In this document: positions 1-10,063 of the stretch, piece by piece
Layout: each line of letters opens with the position of its first letter
Position numbering within the stretch: the stretch's first letter is position 1
Source: Epiperipatus broadwayi
Taxonomy: Eukaryota > Onychophora > Udeonychophora > Euonychophora > Peripatidae
Direction of reading: 5' to 3'
Assembly: GCA_028023455.1 (NCBI GenBank)
Contig: JAQFVV010000258.1
Location: forward strand, 984,501 to 1,048,500
DNA: 64,000 nucleotides
Made by a program: the position numbers and the translations under genes
Notes under the pieces: generated by a model
Told to the model about the DNA's origin: nothing
The model's database searches: none
The model's input: only the letters and a program-made list of their open reading frames with translations

Positions 1-1134
1 GTTAAATAGTACTAAACTCTTGATCTAAGTAACAAGATAAAGACTTTTGAAAAGTTAAGAATGCCCATTTTATCTTTTGTACCTTCATATACCTATATAG
101 GTCAATCTGGACTGAGAGTGTGAATATATTACATTATTCACTTTATTTACATTTCTATTTTATTATATATTAACACTTGCAAAATCTTGAAATTTATTAT
201 GTTAATATTGGAATATTTTGAACTTTAATGTAAATAATCTAGAATTTTTTTTACTAGCACAGTGTCAAACTATAATTCTCTGTATGTGTTTAGTTTTTAA
301 ATATAGTCTAGATTCAATAAAATATTCCCTTTGTTACTAAACTATATTCAACAGGTGATCTCAAGTCTCATTAGTGTATCTTACCCTGAAATTAGAGATT
401 TACTGTATAGAGAGATAATGAGCTTGGATGCATTCTTTTTCATTATTATTAGAAGTTTGACTTGTTTAGTTCTGAGATATTATTGCAAGGGCTATCTTAT
501 TGCCCATATTAATTATCATTAAAATTTAACATATAAATGATAATGTTTCGCCTTCATTTCTTTATTGTCTAATTTAAAAACCTTCTTTCATACTATTACA
601 ATTTGGATGTAGCAAACCTATGGAGCATTTGAATAAGAGAATCTTTCTGTATATTCTTCTAGTTACGATTTGGAGTACCAAAAATTTGCAAGGCTATTAA
701 AGTAAAAAAGGCTGCCCTCTCATCCCTCATCATCATTTCATATAGTTACAATATATACTTTTAAAAAAACTTACATGCACAAAGTTTTTTTGTGGTGGAA
801 AAGGGGAGGGGGGCGTATCTGTTAAAGTATTCCCATTAACTAGTTGAAAGTTAAATATTTATAAATTCAAACTTTATTTATGCCTTTCTAAATACATTAA
901 TCTGCTGATAATTAATATGGAATATGTTTCAAATCACATTATTCTCTTCTTTTTTTCAGGTGTTGCTAGCTTGACCTATGATAAGCCTAAGAATTGAAAA
1001 GGAAGCTTTTACATTCATGAATACTGAATTTAAGATAATGCTTTAATTGATTAGGCTAATCTACCAAAAAGGAAGCAGTCTCAATAATAGAAAATGAATT
1101 TAATTATCTATGAAAAGAATTTTGATATTTTCAT
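1..1134. other. AT-rich sequence, no gene seen
   Basis: Both strands are full of stop codons and homopolymer runs. The short ORF at 331-522 has AT-driven composition and no recognisable domain. A polypyrimidine stretch ending in AG near 946-960 could be a splice acceptor, but no open frame follows it. Confidence 0.5.
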
Positions 1135-1519
1135 TAGTGATATTCTGCCAAAAGCAACAATCAAAGAAATGTTATATATTTATCTACAAGGATATATCTG
1201 ATTTCTCTATTGTTCTAATGGCGAAATTAGGAGAATCCTCATATATAAAATTTCTACTGCCTTAAATTCAGTACGCAAGAATCTAAAGGTTATCGATTCA
1301 ATTCCTATCCTAGACTATCAGTGGTCAAATCGGCAGCAAATGAAAACTTGAAACTTGTGTTTCATATTAACTTGTATGACATTACTAACAATTGAAAATA
1401 TTTGGAAAGATATAAATAAAATTTGAATTTTTTAAAACATTTAATAATTTAGCTAGATGGTGAAAATAGTCTAATATATAACTACAAATAAAATATTATC
1501 ATCACCAACCTTGAGACAA
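1135..1519. mobile_element. Degraded Penelope-like element 3' end, partly head-to-head
   Basis: From about 1205 to 1519 the plus strand matches the 3'-terminal region shared by the PLE copies at 9107-10050 and 43453-45745. It contains a decayed tRNA-like segment (ACTGCCTTAAATTC, then GATTCAATTCC near 1296-1306), the phrase CATTACTAACAATTGAA, and the end ATTATCATCACCAACCTT. The preceding 1137-1200 resembles the same region in opposite orientation (ATTCTGCCAAAAGCAAC, as at 9418-9435), so this is also a head-to-head arrangement with a very short left arm. No target duplication was found. No coding part remains. The assignment rests on similarity to other copies in the window. Confidence 0.6.
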
Positions 1520-2407
1520 TATTAAAGTCTTACTTTGTTTCTTTGGGTGCATTTATATTGGGGGTATTTTGAAAAGGAAAATGTTCACTTTAATTGTAAA
1601 AATTAAAGATTCATTGAAAAATAGAAAAAAGTTTTTTAAAATCTTTACGCACAAAAAATATATATAATATTTTTACAGACTTGAGACAAAAACATTAAAG
1701 AGAAAAATACACGAATCTAAAATAGTAAATTAAATACAAAAATATGCAAGTAATTAAAATACAATAACTTAGAATTATTATTAATCCATTTAGTTTAGCA
1801 TTAAAAAAAACATAAAATAATAAATCCTTTTAATTACTTTTTTTAATAATATTAACAAAAATTATTTTTAAATATTAAAAAAGTTATCAAACTTGAAAGA
1901 AAAACCAATAATAATTTAATTATTTCTAAATAAATAATATATATTCATTTTGTATACAGTAACTATGTTAATATATGTGTGTGTTTATTTTAAGAATTTA
2001 TATATAAAACCTATGTATTTAACACGTTAACAAATTGATAGGTATAACAAAAATTGCATTACTAATCACAGTGATCAGTATTGCTATTATATTACTTAAT
2101 ATTAATTTCAAATATTACTGTAAGTACATGATGCAATAAGTATTTTTAGCTGAGATAGGTCTAATAAATACTAAATGGTATAAATCAATGATTTCTAAAC
2201 AATAGTTCTTTCGTTTAACTGAGAAAAAAAATTATTGAATGGTTTATCACTCAGAAGTCATATGATGATTGAGCACTAGAGGTGATAGTGCCTAGCTCTG
2301 ATCCATGGACACAAAGGCTTTCAAATCCGCTATTCTATTAGTGCACTAAATCACATAGGTCATTATTGATGTAAGTGGGATTATTAAAAAAAACTTCTGT
2401 TGAGTTT
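1520..2407. other. AT-rich sequence, nothing recognised
   Basis: Long A/T runs and short ATTAATA-type motifs only. The segment 2280-2370 is slightly richer in GC but has no open frame and no clear tRNA-like boxes. Confidence 0.5.
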
Positions 2408-2420
2408 AACAATTATCTTT

Positions 2421-2521
2421 TTTTTTCTCTCATATGTCAAATGCATTGACCGGGAAGCGAACCCGGGCCAGCTGTTTGGAAGGCAGCTATACTAACCACT
2501 AGGCCACCAACGCTTGACTTG
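2421..2521 (-). mobile_element. tRNA-Gly-derived SINE
   Basis: Read on the minus strand, 2513 to 2442 is a 72-nt tRNA-Gly(UCC)-like sequence. The acceptor arms GCGTTGG and TCAATGC pair over 7 bp with two G-T pairs, the anticodon loop is CTTCCAA, and the T-stem CCGGG/CCCGG is perfect. The T-loop is TTCGCTT, lacking the near-universal A58, and the D and anticodon stems have mismatches. It is preceded by AAGTCAA and followed by ATTTGACATATGAGAG and an A-tail. A perfect 13-bp target duplication AACAATTATCTTT (2408-2420 and 2522-2534) brackets it, proving retrotransposition. The copy at 56635-56714 shares the leader, the odd T-loop and the trailer, so this is a SINE family and not a tRNA gene. Confidence 0.88.
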
Positions 2522-2534
2522 AACAATTATCTTT

Positions 2535-5081
2535 AATTTAAACTTTAACTTAAGTTTGCTTTGAGTTTAATACTAGATGACTCTATTCTGAAAGCAAATT
2601 AGTCCATTAGATGCTATCACTTTATGGGTTGTGCTGATCGTTTATTATTTTATAAAATCTATGGATTAAAAAACTAATAGGATAATGTATAATATTAGCA
2701 AATACTTAAATATATTTATTATCTTAATTAACAAACATCTACAACTCCAACTAAGCATATGCCAGTATTTAATTATAACTTATATTCACAAATTTCTTAT
2801 GAATAAATCTTTTGCTTTAGTTCAATAAATTTCCAAAAATTGTATGCCAAAAAAAAAAAAGATGAGCTTCAATAAAAATGAATTTTACTGAATATAATTC
2901 AAAAATAAATTTTTCAAATATTAATAAATATTCAAATTATACAGCTACTTTGATAATTACATATAAATTTTAAAAAATAAATTTATCTACAATGTTTAAA
3001 ATAAATCTGGTGTATTGGAAAAATCTATAATTATTTGACCATCCTTAATAATATTCTAATGTATTTGTTATCTAGTTAGCATAAATATAGAATCTTAAAG
3101 TAATAAAAATATCTATTAAAATGGTTACTATTTAAAAATCAAATAAATATTTTCAAGACTCTGAATAAGCAGCTCAATGCTAAGAAAAAAAAAGTCATAT
3201 AACATCTGAAGATTGCTGGACTAATTTCCAATTGAGATAAGTATTAAAAAAAAATGTCTCCATCTAAACCTATTGAAGAGAACTGTTGTGTTCACCCATC
3301 ATATGAGTGTTTAAATGTTTAGTGACCTTTATCATTATTTTTTTATAAATTCTATAAATTACTTTATTATAACTTCACTATGTATGATTTAAAAGATTTC
3401 TCTCAGGCATTAAAATCTCTCTTAACATAATGCAGTTTTCACTACTGATGGTAAAAGATCAATGAGTGATGAGTTCATGATTTACTTTTAACTTTCAAGT
3501 TTCTCCATCATAATCTCCAAATGGCATTTTATATTTCTTATTATATTCCAATAGTAGACACATATTATTGTTTATTTTTCAGTTGTTTTTTTAAGTAGTT
3601 TCATTCTTTTTTTCTCAGTGATGAAACTTTATTCATCAAAAAAAAAAGGTACAAATACAATTAAATAAGAGGTTTACAAAGAATGGTAAAAATGAAATTC
3701 AGGAGCAACATGGTGAAAGGGGAAGGATATATATGAAAAGGGTGTGTGTTAACCGTACACACTTTATTTGTTGATACTAGTTGGGTTCTGCTTCCTATGA
3801 TTGAATTTTAGGTCTTGCTGAGTAATCAAGGATTCAGTTATATAATCGAAAGTTTGTTGTTAAACTTTTGAATGTTCTTAATAATTATTGCTTGAAAGAG
3901 GATGAATAATTTGCAGCTTCAATGTTCCTGTTTAGGTCTAAAACATCATTTGTACTAATTTTGTCTTTGAATTATTACTTTTTTGCTCATGAATCACTTC
4001 ATTGTAATTCTGTGTTGATTTAAAAAAAAAAAAAATTAATTTTTGAGGCCCCCAATTCACCGGAAGTGGGCTAATAACTTCTGTTCTGATCGTCGGAGAA
4101 ACCTGATTTTTGTGCAGGGAGATAACTTGAGTCATAATCTATAATGTTCAATTCTAAAATTGAGATCGAATTAAAATTTAAAATAATTTCATTCTTCTCA
4201 CACAAATACCTTCCCTATGTCAATTGACCTATTTCATAAATTTGCAATATAAGTTAGGAACTTGTGGAATATACATATGTAATATATTTAAAACATTGTA
4301 CATCAACTTATTTTTTTTAAAAAAAATGCCAAAAATTTTCAATAATTATTAATCAATTAACTTATAAAATCCAAAGGCAACAATTATAAAAACATAATTA
4401 GATCATAAATCATTTTAAATTAGCTGTTATTATGCATATTGGATTTAAACTTTAGGACTATTTTCTCCATGTTTATAATATAATTACTCTCTCATTATAA
4501 CTATCTAATATGCATTCTGTCTCTTGGATTCCATATTTTCTAATACAATTAACTTTAAAAATATTTAGTCATTTAAAAATATGACTAACTATTTTATCTG
4601 TTTTTAATGTCTTAACAATGATTTTTTCTCAACAATTCTTTTAAATATTTGTATTAAATCTAACCAATGTCTTCTTTATAGTTAATCATATTTAGCTGTA
4701 AAAGCATTCAAATATAATTATTTTTTCATCGTTATTATTCAGTTTTCTGAATGCATGTATTGATTTCTTTAGCTAAAAATTTCTTATCCAATGGCCAATT
4801 AATATAATTTTTTTTTCAGTGCAGTTTTTTAGAATTATCTATCTTCCACAATACTCAAAATGTTAAACTGCCATATTTATATCATTTTTAATTATTACAT
4901 TTAACATTCCAATTTCATTATTCATTTACTTGTTCATTTATTTTCATCTTATATGAATTTTATTCACTTTTTTCTGAAACTTGACTTTAAAAGCTACAAT
5001 GACAGCCACATCTAATGCATGAAATCCTCAAAAAGAGGTTAACTTTTTTTTCAATTTAGATAGTAGTCACTAATATGTACA
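2535..5081. other. AT-rich sequence with an unidentified segment at 3600-4140
   Basis: Mostly simple AT-rich DNA. The segment 3600-4140 has somewhat more balanced composition. On the minus strand it holds an open frame at 4135-3938 whose first part (for example NQVSPTIRTEVISPLPVNWG) looks less AT-driven than the surroundings, and further coding-like words follow across stops. I do not recognise it; a decayed transposon ORF is possible. Runs of A lie near 3642-3651 and 4021-4034. Confidence 0.35.
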
Positions 5082-5798
5082 ATAATAATCAGAAAATAAT
5101 AAATTCTTACAACAGCTATATAAATATCAAATTTTTTCTAGACATAAAAAGCCTTTTTCAGCACCTGATTTGCTACCCTTTTCAAATGTTAATAATTTAT
5201 TACATTAACAAACTATTACAGACATAAAACCATTTAGTGTTCAATAATGAAATTAAAACAACCAATACTAATATAAATAATTAAAATAAATCAAAACCTA
5301 CATATAAATCCAGTAATTATAAAATAATTGACTATATCATAATAAATAAAATAAATTACATGCATTTTTTTTTTTTTACAATTATATGTCAATTTATATA
5401 ATTTTCCATTCATTTTTAATTAACCCATAATTAACCAAATTTATAAAAATCTTGCAAATATTCATACAATTATTTAAATTATTTTTAATATTTATTATTT
5501 ATTATAACATTATGATATAGTCAATTATTTTGTAATCACTGGATTTATATGTAGGGTTTGATTTATTTTAACAATTTATATTGGTATTGGTTGTATTTTA
5601 ATTTCATTATTGAACCCTAAATTTCATTATTGAACCCTAGATGGTTTTATGTCTGTAATAGTTCATTAACGTAATAAATTATTAACATTTGAAATGACAC
5701 CAAATCAGATGCTGAAAAAGGCTTTTTATGTATATAAAAAAAATTGATATTTATATAGCTGTTGTAAGAATTTATTATTTCTGATTATTATTTTATGG
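5082..5798. mobile_element. MITE with very long terminal inverted repeats
   Basis: The left arm (about 5082-5345) and the right arm (about 5502-5798) are inverted copies of each other over roughly 270 bp, beginning AATAATAATCAGA at both outer ends and separated by a loop of about 155 bp. The element has no coding capacity. The right arm carries a 20-bp tandem duplication (5601-5620 and 5621-5640) that is single in the left arm. A target duplication is not clear because the flanks are AT-rich. The superfamily cannot be assigned from the ends alone. A transcript would fold into one long hairpin. Confidence 0.75.
5601..5640. repeat. 20-bp tandem duplication in the right arm of the MITE
   Basis: Two adjacent copies of ATTTCATTATTGAACCCTAA differ only in the last base. 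The corresponding place in the left arm near 5240 has one copy, so the duplication arose after the palindrome formed. Confidence 0.9.
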
Positions 5799-6721
5799 AA
5801 GAACAGCATAAACATATTTATTCTTTTCCAATTTGATAATACAATATGTATAATATACATGACAATGTTAAATTCCTTTTGAAATATTGAAAAAATTTAT
5901 GAACTTCACACAACTCTTAATATAACATCTTAAAAATTCCAACAACTTCTGTAGATAATTCTTGAGATAAAAATTAATAATTTATTAGAAATTTTTTATT
6001 TTACAATTATAATACTTTTTCTGCATTAAATATTGCACTTACTATTCTAAAGTCATAGTCTATTGTTTCATACTAAAATAATAATGGTTAATATATGTCT
6101 TAAAACACCAATGGCTTCTCTTGTTTTTCAAATAATTATTCAGATAAAAATTGATAACTATTTATTAAAATTTTTGTTTTACAATTATAATATTTTTTCT
6201 GCATTAAAATATTTAAAATATTATCCTAAAGTTGTAGTACATTCTTTCCCAAATGAAATGATAAAAAAAAAAAAAAAATCACCATAAACTTAAACATAAA
6301 TTACAGTATCAACCCAAATTCAAGACTATTTTGATCCAAACCTTCCCTTGATCACTTAATACTTAAGATAATAGCAAATACTGTAAACGTTTTTAACACA
6401 TTCACAGACATATGATACAACTTAATTTAAAACTACAAAAATTAAGATATCAACAAAAATATATTTAACGCAGTAGAATAAAGTAATTATGAATAAGTCA
6501 GTACATTAATAAAGTGAGAATGAAGGAAAAGCAATAATGAGACAAAGTTATGCATTGAGTGAACAAGATGAGAAAATGGTTGACTGAGATAATTCATAAC
6601 CCAACTGATACAGCTGAGGACTAACCAAATTAAAGAATTTAAATTTATTATTATGATGATTGCATTATCATTTTTTTAAATCAAACTGTGGGTGTAGAAT
6701 CTGTAAATATTACTGACATAA

Positions 6722-6960
6722 ATATAAAAATATTAATGTAAAAATAATACTCATACAGAATTTAAATATAAAATTTAAACAATATCTATTGTACCAAATA
6801 TACTTTTAGACATTTTCATGTCACACTCATTGCCAGTCTGCTGAAAATAGCAGAATGATCAATAATATGACATGAAAATGTTGAAAGTATATTTGGTATA
6901 TATTATTAAAATTTTATATTTAAACTCTGTATGAGTATTATTTTACATTAATATTTAAAA
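6722..6960. mobile_element. Palindromic MITE of about 240 bp
   Basis: Arms of roughly 100 bp (about 6722-6830 and 6870-6957) are inverted copies. The left arm reads ATATTAATGTAAAA, then ACTCATACAG, then ACCAAATATACTTT, then CATTTTCATGTCA. The complement of the right arm gives the same series in order. The short central loop holds a small hairpin (CTGCTGAAAATAGCAG). There is no coding content and no clear target duplication. Confidence 0.75.
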
Positions 6961-9093
6961 TGGCAAAGCATGGAAATGGTATTAAATATGAATATATGTG
7001 TTAAAATATGTTTAGGGTTCACTAGTAATTGTAGTTTCAGGTATTCACATAAAGATTTGAAAACAAATGATCATAAATATGGTGTTTATTAAAATTTATA
7101 ATTGAATTATATGTTACAAATTCAGGGTCTAATAATTTTTCTAGTATAATTCCAAAAATTCTAAGTTTTTTGATTTTCTTTTTAAATCTTCAAAACATTA
7201 TCCTCTAATATTTAACAATCCAGTTTACTTTCTTCAGAAAAGCACACTCAAATTATTATTTAGTTCACATATGGATGATAAAAAAATAAATTGAACATTG
7301 TAACAGTCAGGTTCATATGTTCTATTAACAAAATGTAGAGTCCAAGCAGAATACAAGAAGCTCAGTATATCTGGGCTAGGGAAGCCATCCCAAGAGTACT
7401 AAGTCTTAACTTATTTGTCTGTGCTTCAACCATCTCCACTACATGAGCAATGTCTCTGATGCTACTAATAGCACAACTTCATTCCAATTCCGAGGTCAAG
7501 GAGCGACAAGAGACCCTTAAAAAATCTTGTCCTGGGTTTGCTAACAAAATACTAATACAAATTGATATGTGGTCAATGACAAGTAATATTAAGATATTTA
7601 ATAACTTTCAGAAATGCATGGATGAAAGTGGACTGATGTGGTATGGATCATACAGAGAGGCAACAACAAAAACAGATATAATTTAATCCAAAATTTAATG
7701 ATTGGCAAACTGAATATATATACATTAATAGGCTGGCTTCGCTCATTATACAATTACTCATATAACATTATAGTGCCTAATGTTGGAGAATATGTATACA
7801 AAAGGTAATACAATATATACTATTTCATTAAATATTTGAGATTTCATGCTTTCATGGGTAAATGTAGGGTAAATTCATAGTACAATATACCTTATTTAAA
7901 CATCTCCTGATTGAGTTAATAGATGCAAGTGTGTACAATTTAGAGATTAAAGCATTACAACCACAGACATAATTATACATAACTATAAGTAACTTACATT
8001 AGTAATAAGATTTATTAAGTTAATCAAGTGATGTATGTAGGATCAAAATCATGATAGTCTTGGGAGCCTCGCCATTTGTAACTATGTGAAATTGATATAC
8101 ATATGAATAGAAGCAGATTAAGTAATATGATAGCTGAAATGCTATAGATAAATATAGAAATATAGAGCTTAACGAGTGATTGGTGGTGCTGCTGGAGAAT
8201 ATATATGTGAACACATATAGAAGGATGGTGCATTGAAACCACGAGGCCTTGTCTATGTATAATTTGGATCGGCAGAATGCCAACTGTCCATGAAGGGTTC
8301 ATCACCAATAAGCATGTGGACAGTCACCCCAGTAAAATTCGTGAATGCGTGATCTCACAGGTATGTCACTAGGTGCAACTTCCATGCCCACTCTCATGTG
8401 GGAACTTTAATGATTTGGGAATAGTTGTAGCCATATGTACCTGTGGAGAAGATTGACAAAGTGTAATAAAATTATAGACTTTGATATTTGCACCAGCATC
8501 ACACATATAAAGTATAATAACAATAATAATTAATGATAGTTTTCTCTTAAAGTTTAGTATGCTATGGTGTGGCTATACTTAATCCAATCCTAAGTCCTAA
8601 AAGATTTCAAATAAATCTACATGTTTATCGGCTTAAAGATTAAGGTGGATTATATGATTTCAAGACAGTAAGCACATTCAACATTGTTGTAATAATAACT
8701 AAATGAGTTTAGCGTGCATGATGAAGTGATTATTAGAAACCGACTGTCTAATCATGCATGTTTAAATTATATCTATAGTTATAATTTTGGACACACCCAT
8801 ATGTTACACTTCAATTTAAAAATGAACAAATAAATACATGGGATAGCATAAGCAGATTATTATGGGTCAATTAACTATTATATGAATCACAATAGGATTC
8901 ACTGAATCAATAGTAGCTTTTACTAAAAAAAAAAAAAAAACAATGTTTGAGCAGCGAGTAAAAAAGGCCACATGAAATATTTGCCATTTATACGACTAAC
9001 TCATATGGAAATGTAGCGGCCTGTTTTTTACAAGGAAAATGGGATCCACTTGCTCGATTGGAGGAGGTTATTTAGGCATATTATTGTAGCAAC
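6961..9093. other. AT-rich sequence with small GC-richer islands, no gene proven
   Basis: Islands at about 7340-7690 and 8270-8460 have more balanced composition. The first contains a plus-strand ORF at 7450-7686 (78 codons) with no domain I recognise. In the second, the minus strand shows a good splice-acceptor-like sequence (TTCTCCACAG, about 8442-8451), but all three frames after it meet stops within about 20 codons, so it is not an intact coding exon. These could be decayed gene or transposon pieces. Confidence 0.3.
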
Positions 9094-9281
9094 ATATAAT
9101 AAAGATGTTTTTCTGAAGGTTTGTGATGATGGGACACTAGTTGTATTTTTATATTGGACTATTTCCATCATCTAAATAATATATGTATTGAATGTTTTTA
9201 GAAAAATTTAACTTTATTTAAATATTCCAAATACCTTCAACTGTTAGTAATAGCACATCAAAGGGGTTAGAATATGCACAA

Positions 9282-9316
9282 TGTTTCGAGAGGTAATAGT
9301 CTCCCCTCTTCTTCAT
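9282..9316 (-). other. Hairpin motif resembling a decayed hammerhead core in the PLE 3' region
   Basis: On the minus strand the order is TGAAGAA, then a perfect 6-bp stem GAGGGG/CCTCTC around AGACTATTA, then GAAACA. This has the order of a hammerhead core (CUGANGA, stem II, GAAA), but C3 is A, an extra A precedes the stem, and no convincing stem I or cleavable NUH was found. Equivalent positions exist in the right arm (about 9880-9910) and at 43597-43631. Hammerhead motifs are known in PLE terminal regions; calling this one a relic is inference. Confidence 0.35.
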
Positions 9317-9347
9317 GTGTTGCTGGCCTGACTAGTGACAGTACTAG

Positions 9348-9432
9348 CATGGGATTCGAACCTGGGTCCTTAGATTCTGATTTTTGAATTTTAAGGTAAC
9401 GCTCTGACCAACTGAGCCATTCTGCCAAAGGC
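9348..9432 (-). promoter_or_regulatory. tRNA-like internal pol III promoter, left PLE arm
   Basis: The minus strand has a textbook A box TGGCTCAGTTGG (9419-9408) and B box GGTTCGAATCC (9362-9352). They are about 45 bp apart, slightly wider than in an intron-less tRNA, and between them lies a small hairpin (ATTC...GAAT). Because it sits inside the PLE 3' region in every longer copy, it is a tRNA-like module of the element and not a separate tRNA gene. Confidence 0.7.
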
Positions 9433-9769
9433 AACAGTCTGTAATAATTTCATATACTTCCTCCTGTTTTCTCCACTTTTTCCTTAAGAGCAAAGTTGAT
9501 TAATGGTTTCCATACGTTATATATGGTCACACTGGATTGGCTTATGGAATTTTTTGCCATTATAATGTGAGATATAGAAGAAAAGATATAAAAAAAAAAT
9601 TTAAAGAAGTTGCTCATATGACAATGGCAAAAAATCCCATAAGCCGACCCAGTGTGACTATACATAATGTATGAAAATCATTAATCAACTTTGCTCTTAT
9701 GAAAAGGTGGAGAAATCATGAGGAACCTTATAGATAAGTATAAGAAATTACTACAGACTGTTGCCTTTA

Positions 9770-9852
9770 GCAGAATGGCTCAGTTGGTTAGAGCGTTATC
9801 TCAAAATTCAAAAATCAAGAATCTAAGGACCCAAGTTCGAATCCCATGCTAG
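9770..9852 (+). promoter_or_regulatory. tRNA-like internal pol III promoter, right PLE arm
   Basis: Mirror copy of the left-arm module: A box TGGCTCAGTTGG at 9776-9787 is identical, and B box AGTTCGAATCC at 9834-9844 differs by one base. The two modules point outward from the palindrome centre. Confidence 0.7.
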
Positions 9853-10063
9853 TACTGTCACTGATCAGGTCAGCAATACCGGAAGAAGGAGACTAATACC
9901 TCTCAAAATGTTGTGCATATACTAACCTGTTTGATGTGCTATTACTAACAGTTGAATATATTTGGAATATTTAAATTAAGTTCAATTTTTCTAAAGACAT
10001 TCAATACATATATTATTAAATGATTGAAATAGTCTAATATAAAAATACAAATATAATAAAGAT

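Larger units (their letters stand above)
9094..10063. mobile_element. Head-to-head Penelope-like element dimer with 13-bp target duplication
   Basis: A giant palindrome: left arm 9107 to about 9585, right arm about 9596 to 10050. Each arm is a 5'-truncated PLE 3' end, starting in the C-terminal coding region. ATCAACTTTGCTCTTA at 9680-9700 corresponds to the end of the coding region in the PLE at 43.8 kb. Each arm continues through a tRNA-like segment, a hairpin motif and a common terminus. The perfect 13-bp direct repeat ATATAATAAAGAT lies outside the whole structure (9094-9106 and 10051-10063), so both arms entered the genome together. Known biology: Penelope copies are often found with inverted 5'-truncated neighbours. 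Each arm is decayed and has no usable ORF. The left arm keeps a longer 3' terminus than the right. Confidence 0.85.

Noticed and set aside
331-522. Plus-strand ORF of 63 codons as a gene
   Set aside because: AT-driven composition and no recognisable domain or context.
1135-1519. Target duplication around the first PLE fragment
   Set aside because: No matching direct repeat was found outside the two arms; the left side is too decayed.
2442-2513. Functional tRNA-Gly(UCC) gene
   Set aside because: Stem mismatches, loss of A58, an A-tail and perfect 13-bp target duplications show a retrotransposed SINE copy.
8020-8308. Overlapping minus-strand ORFs as a host exon
   Set aside because: A good acceptor-like site lies upstream near 8446, but all frames are interrupted between it and these ORFs, and they show no family resemblance.
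9348-9852. Two real tRNA genes in opposite orientation
   Set aside because: No proper acceptor or anticodon stem, and the boxes recur within the PLE 3' region, so they belong to the element.
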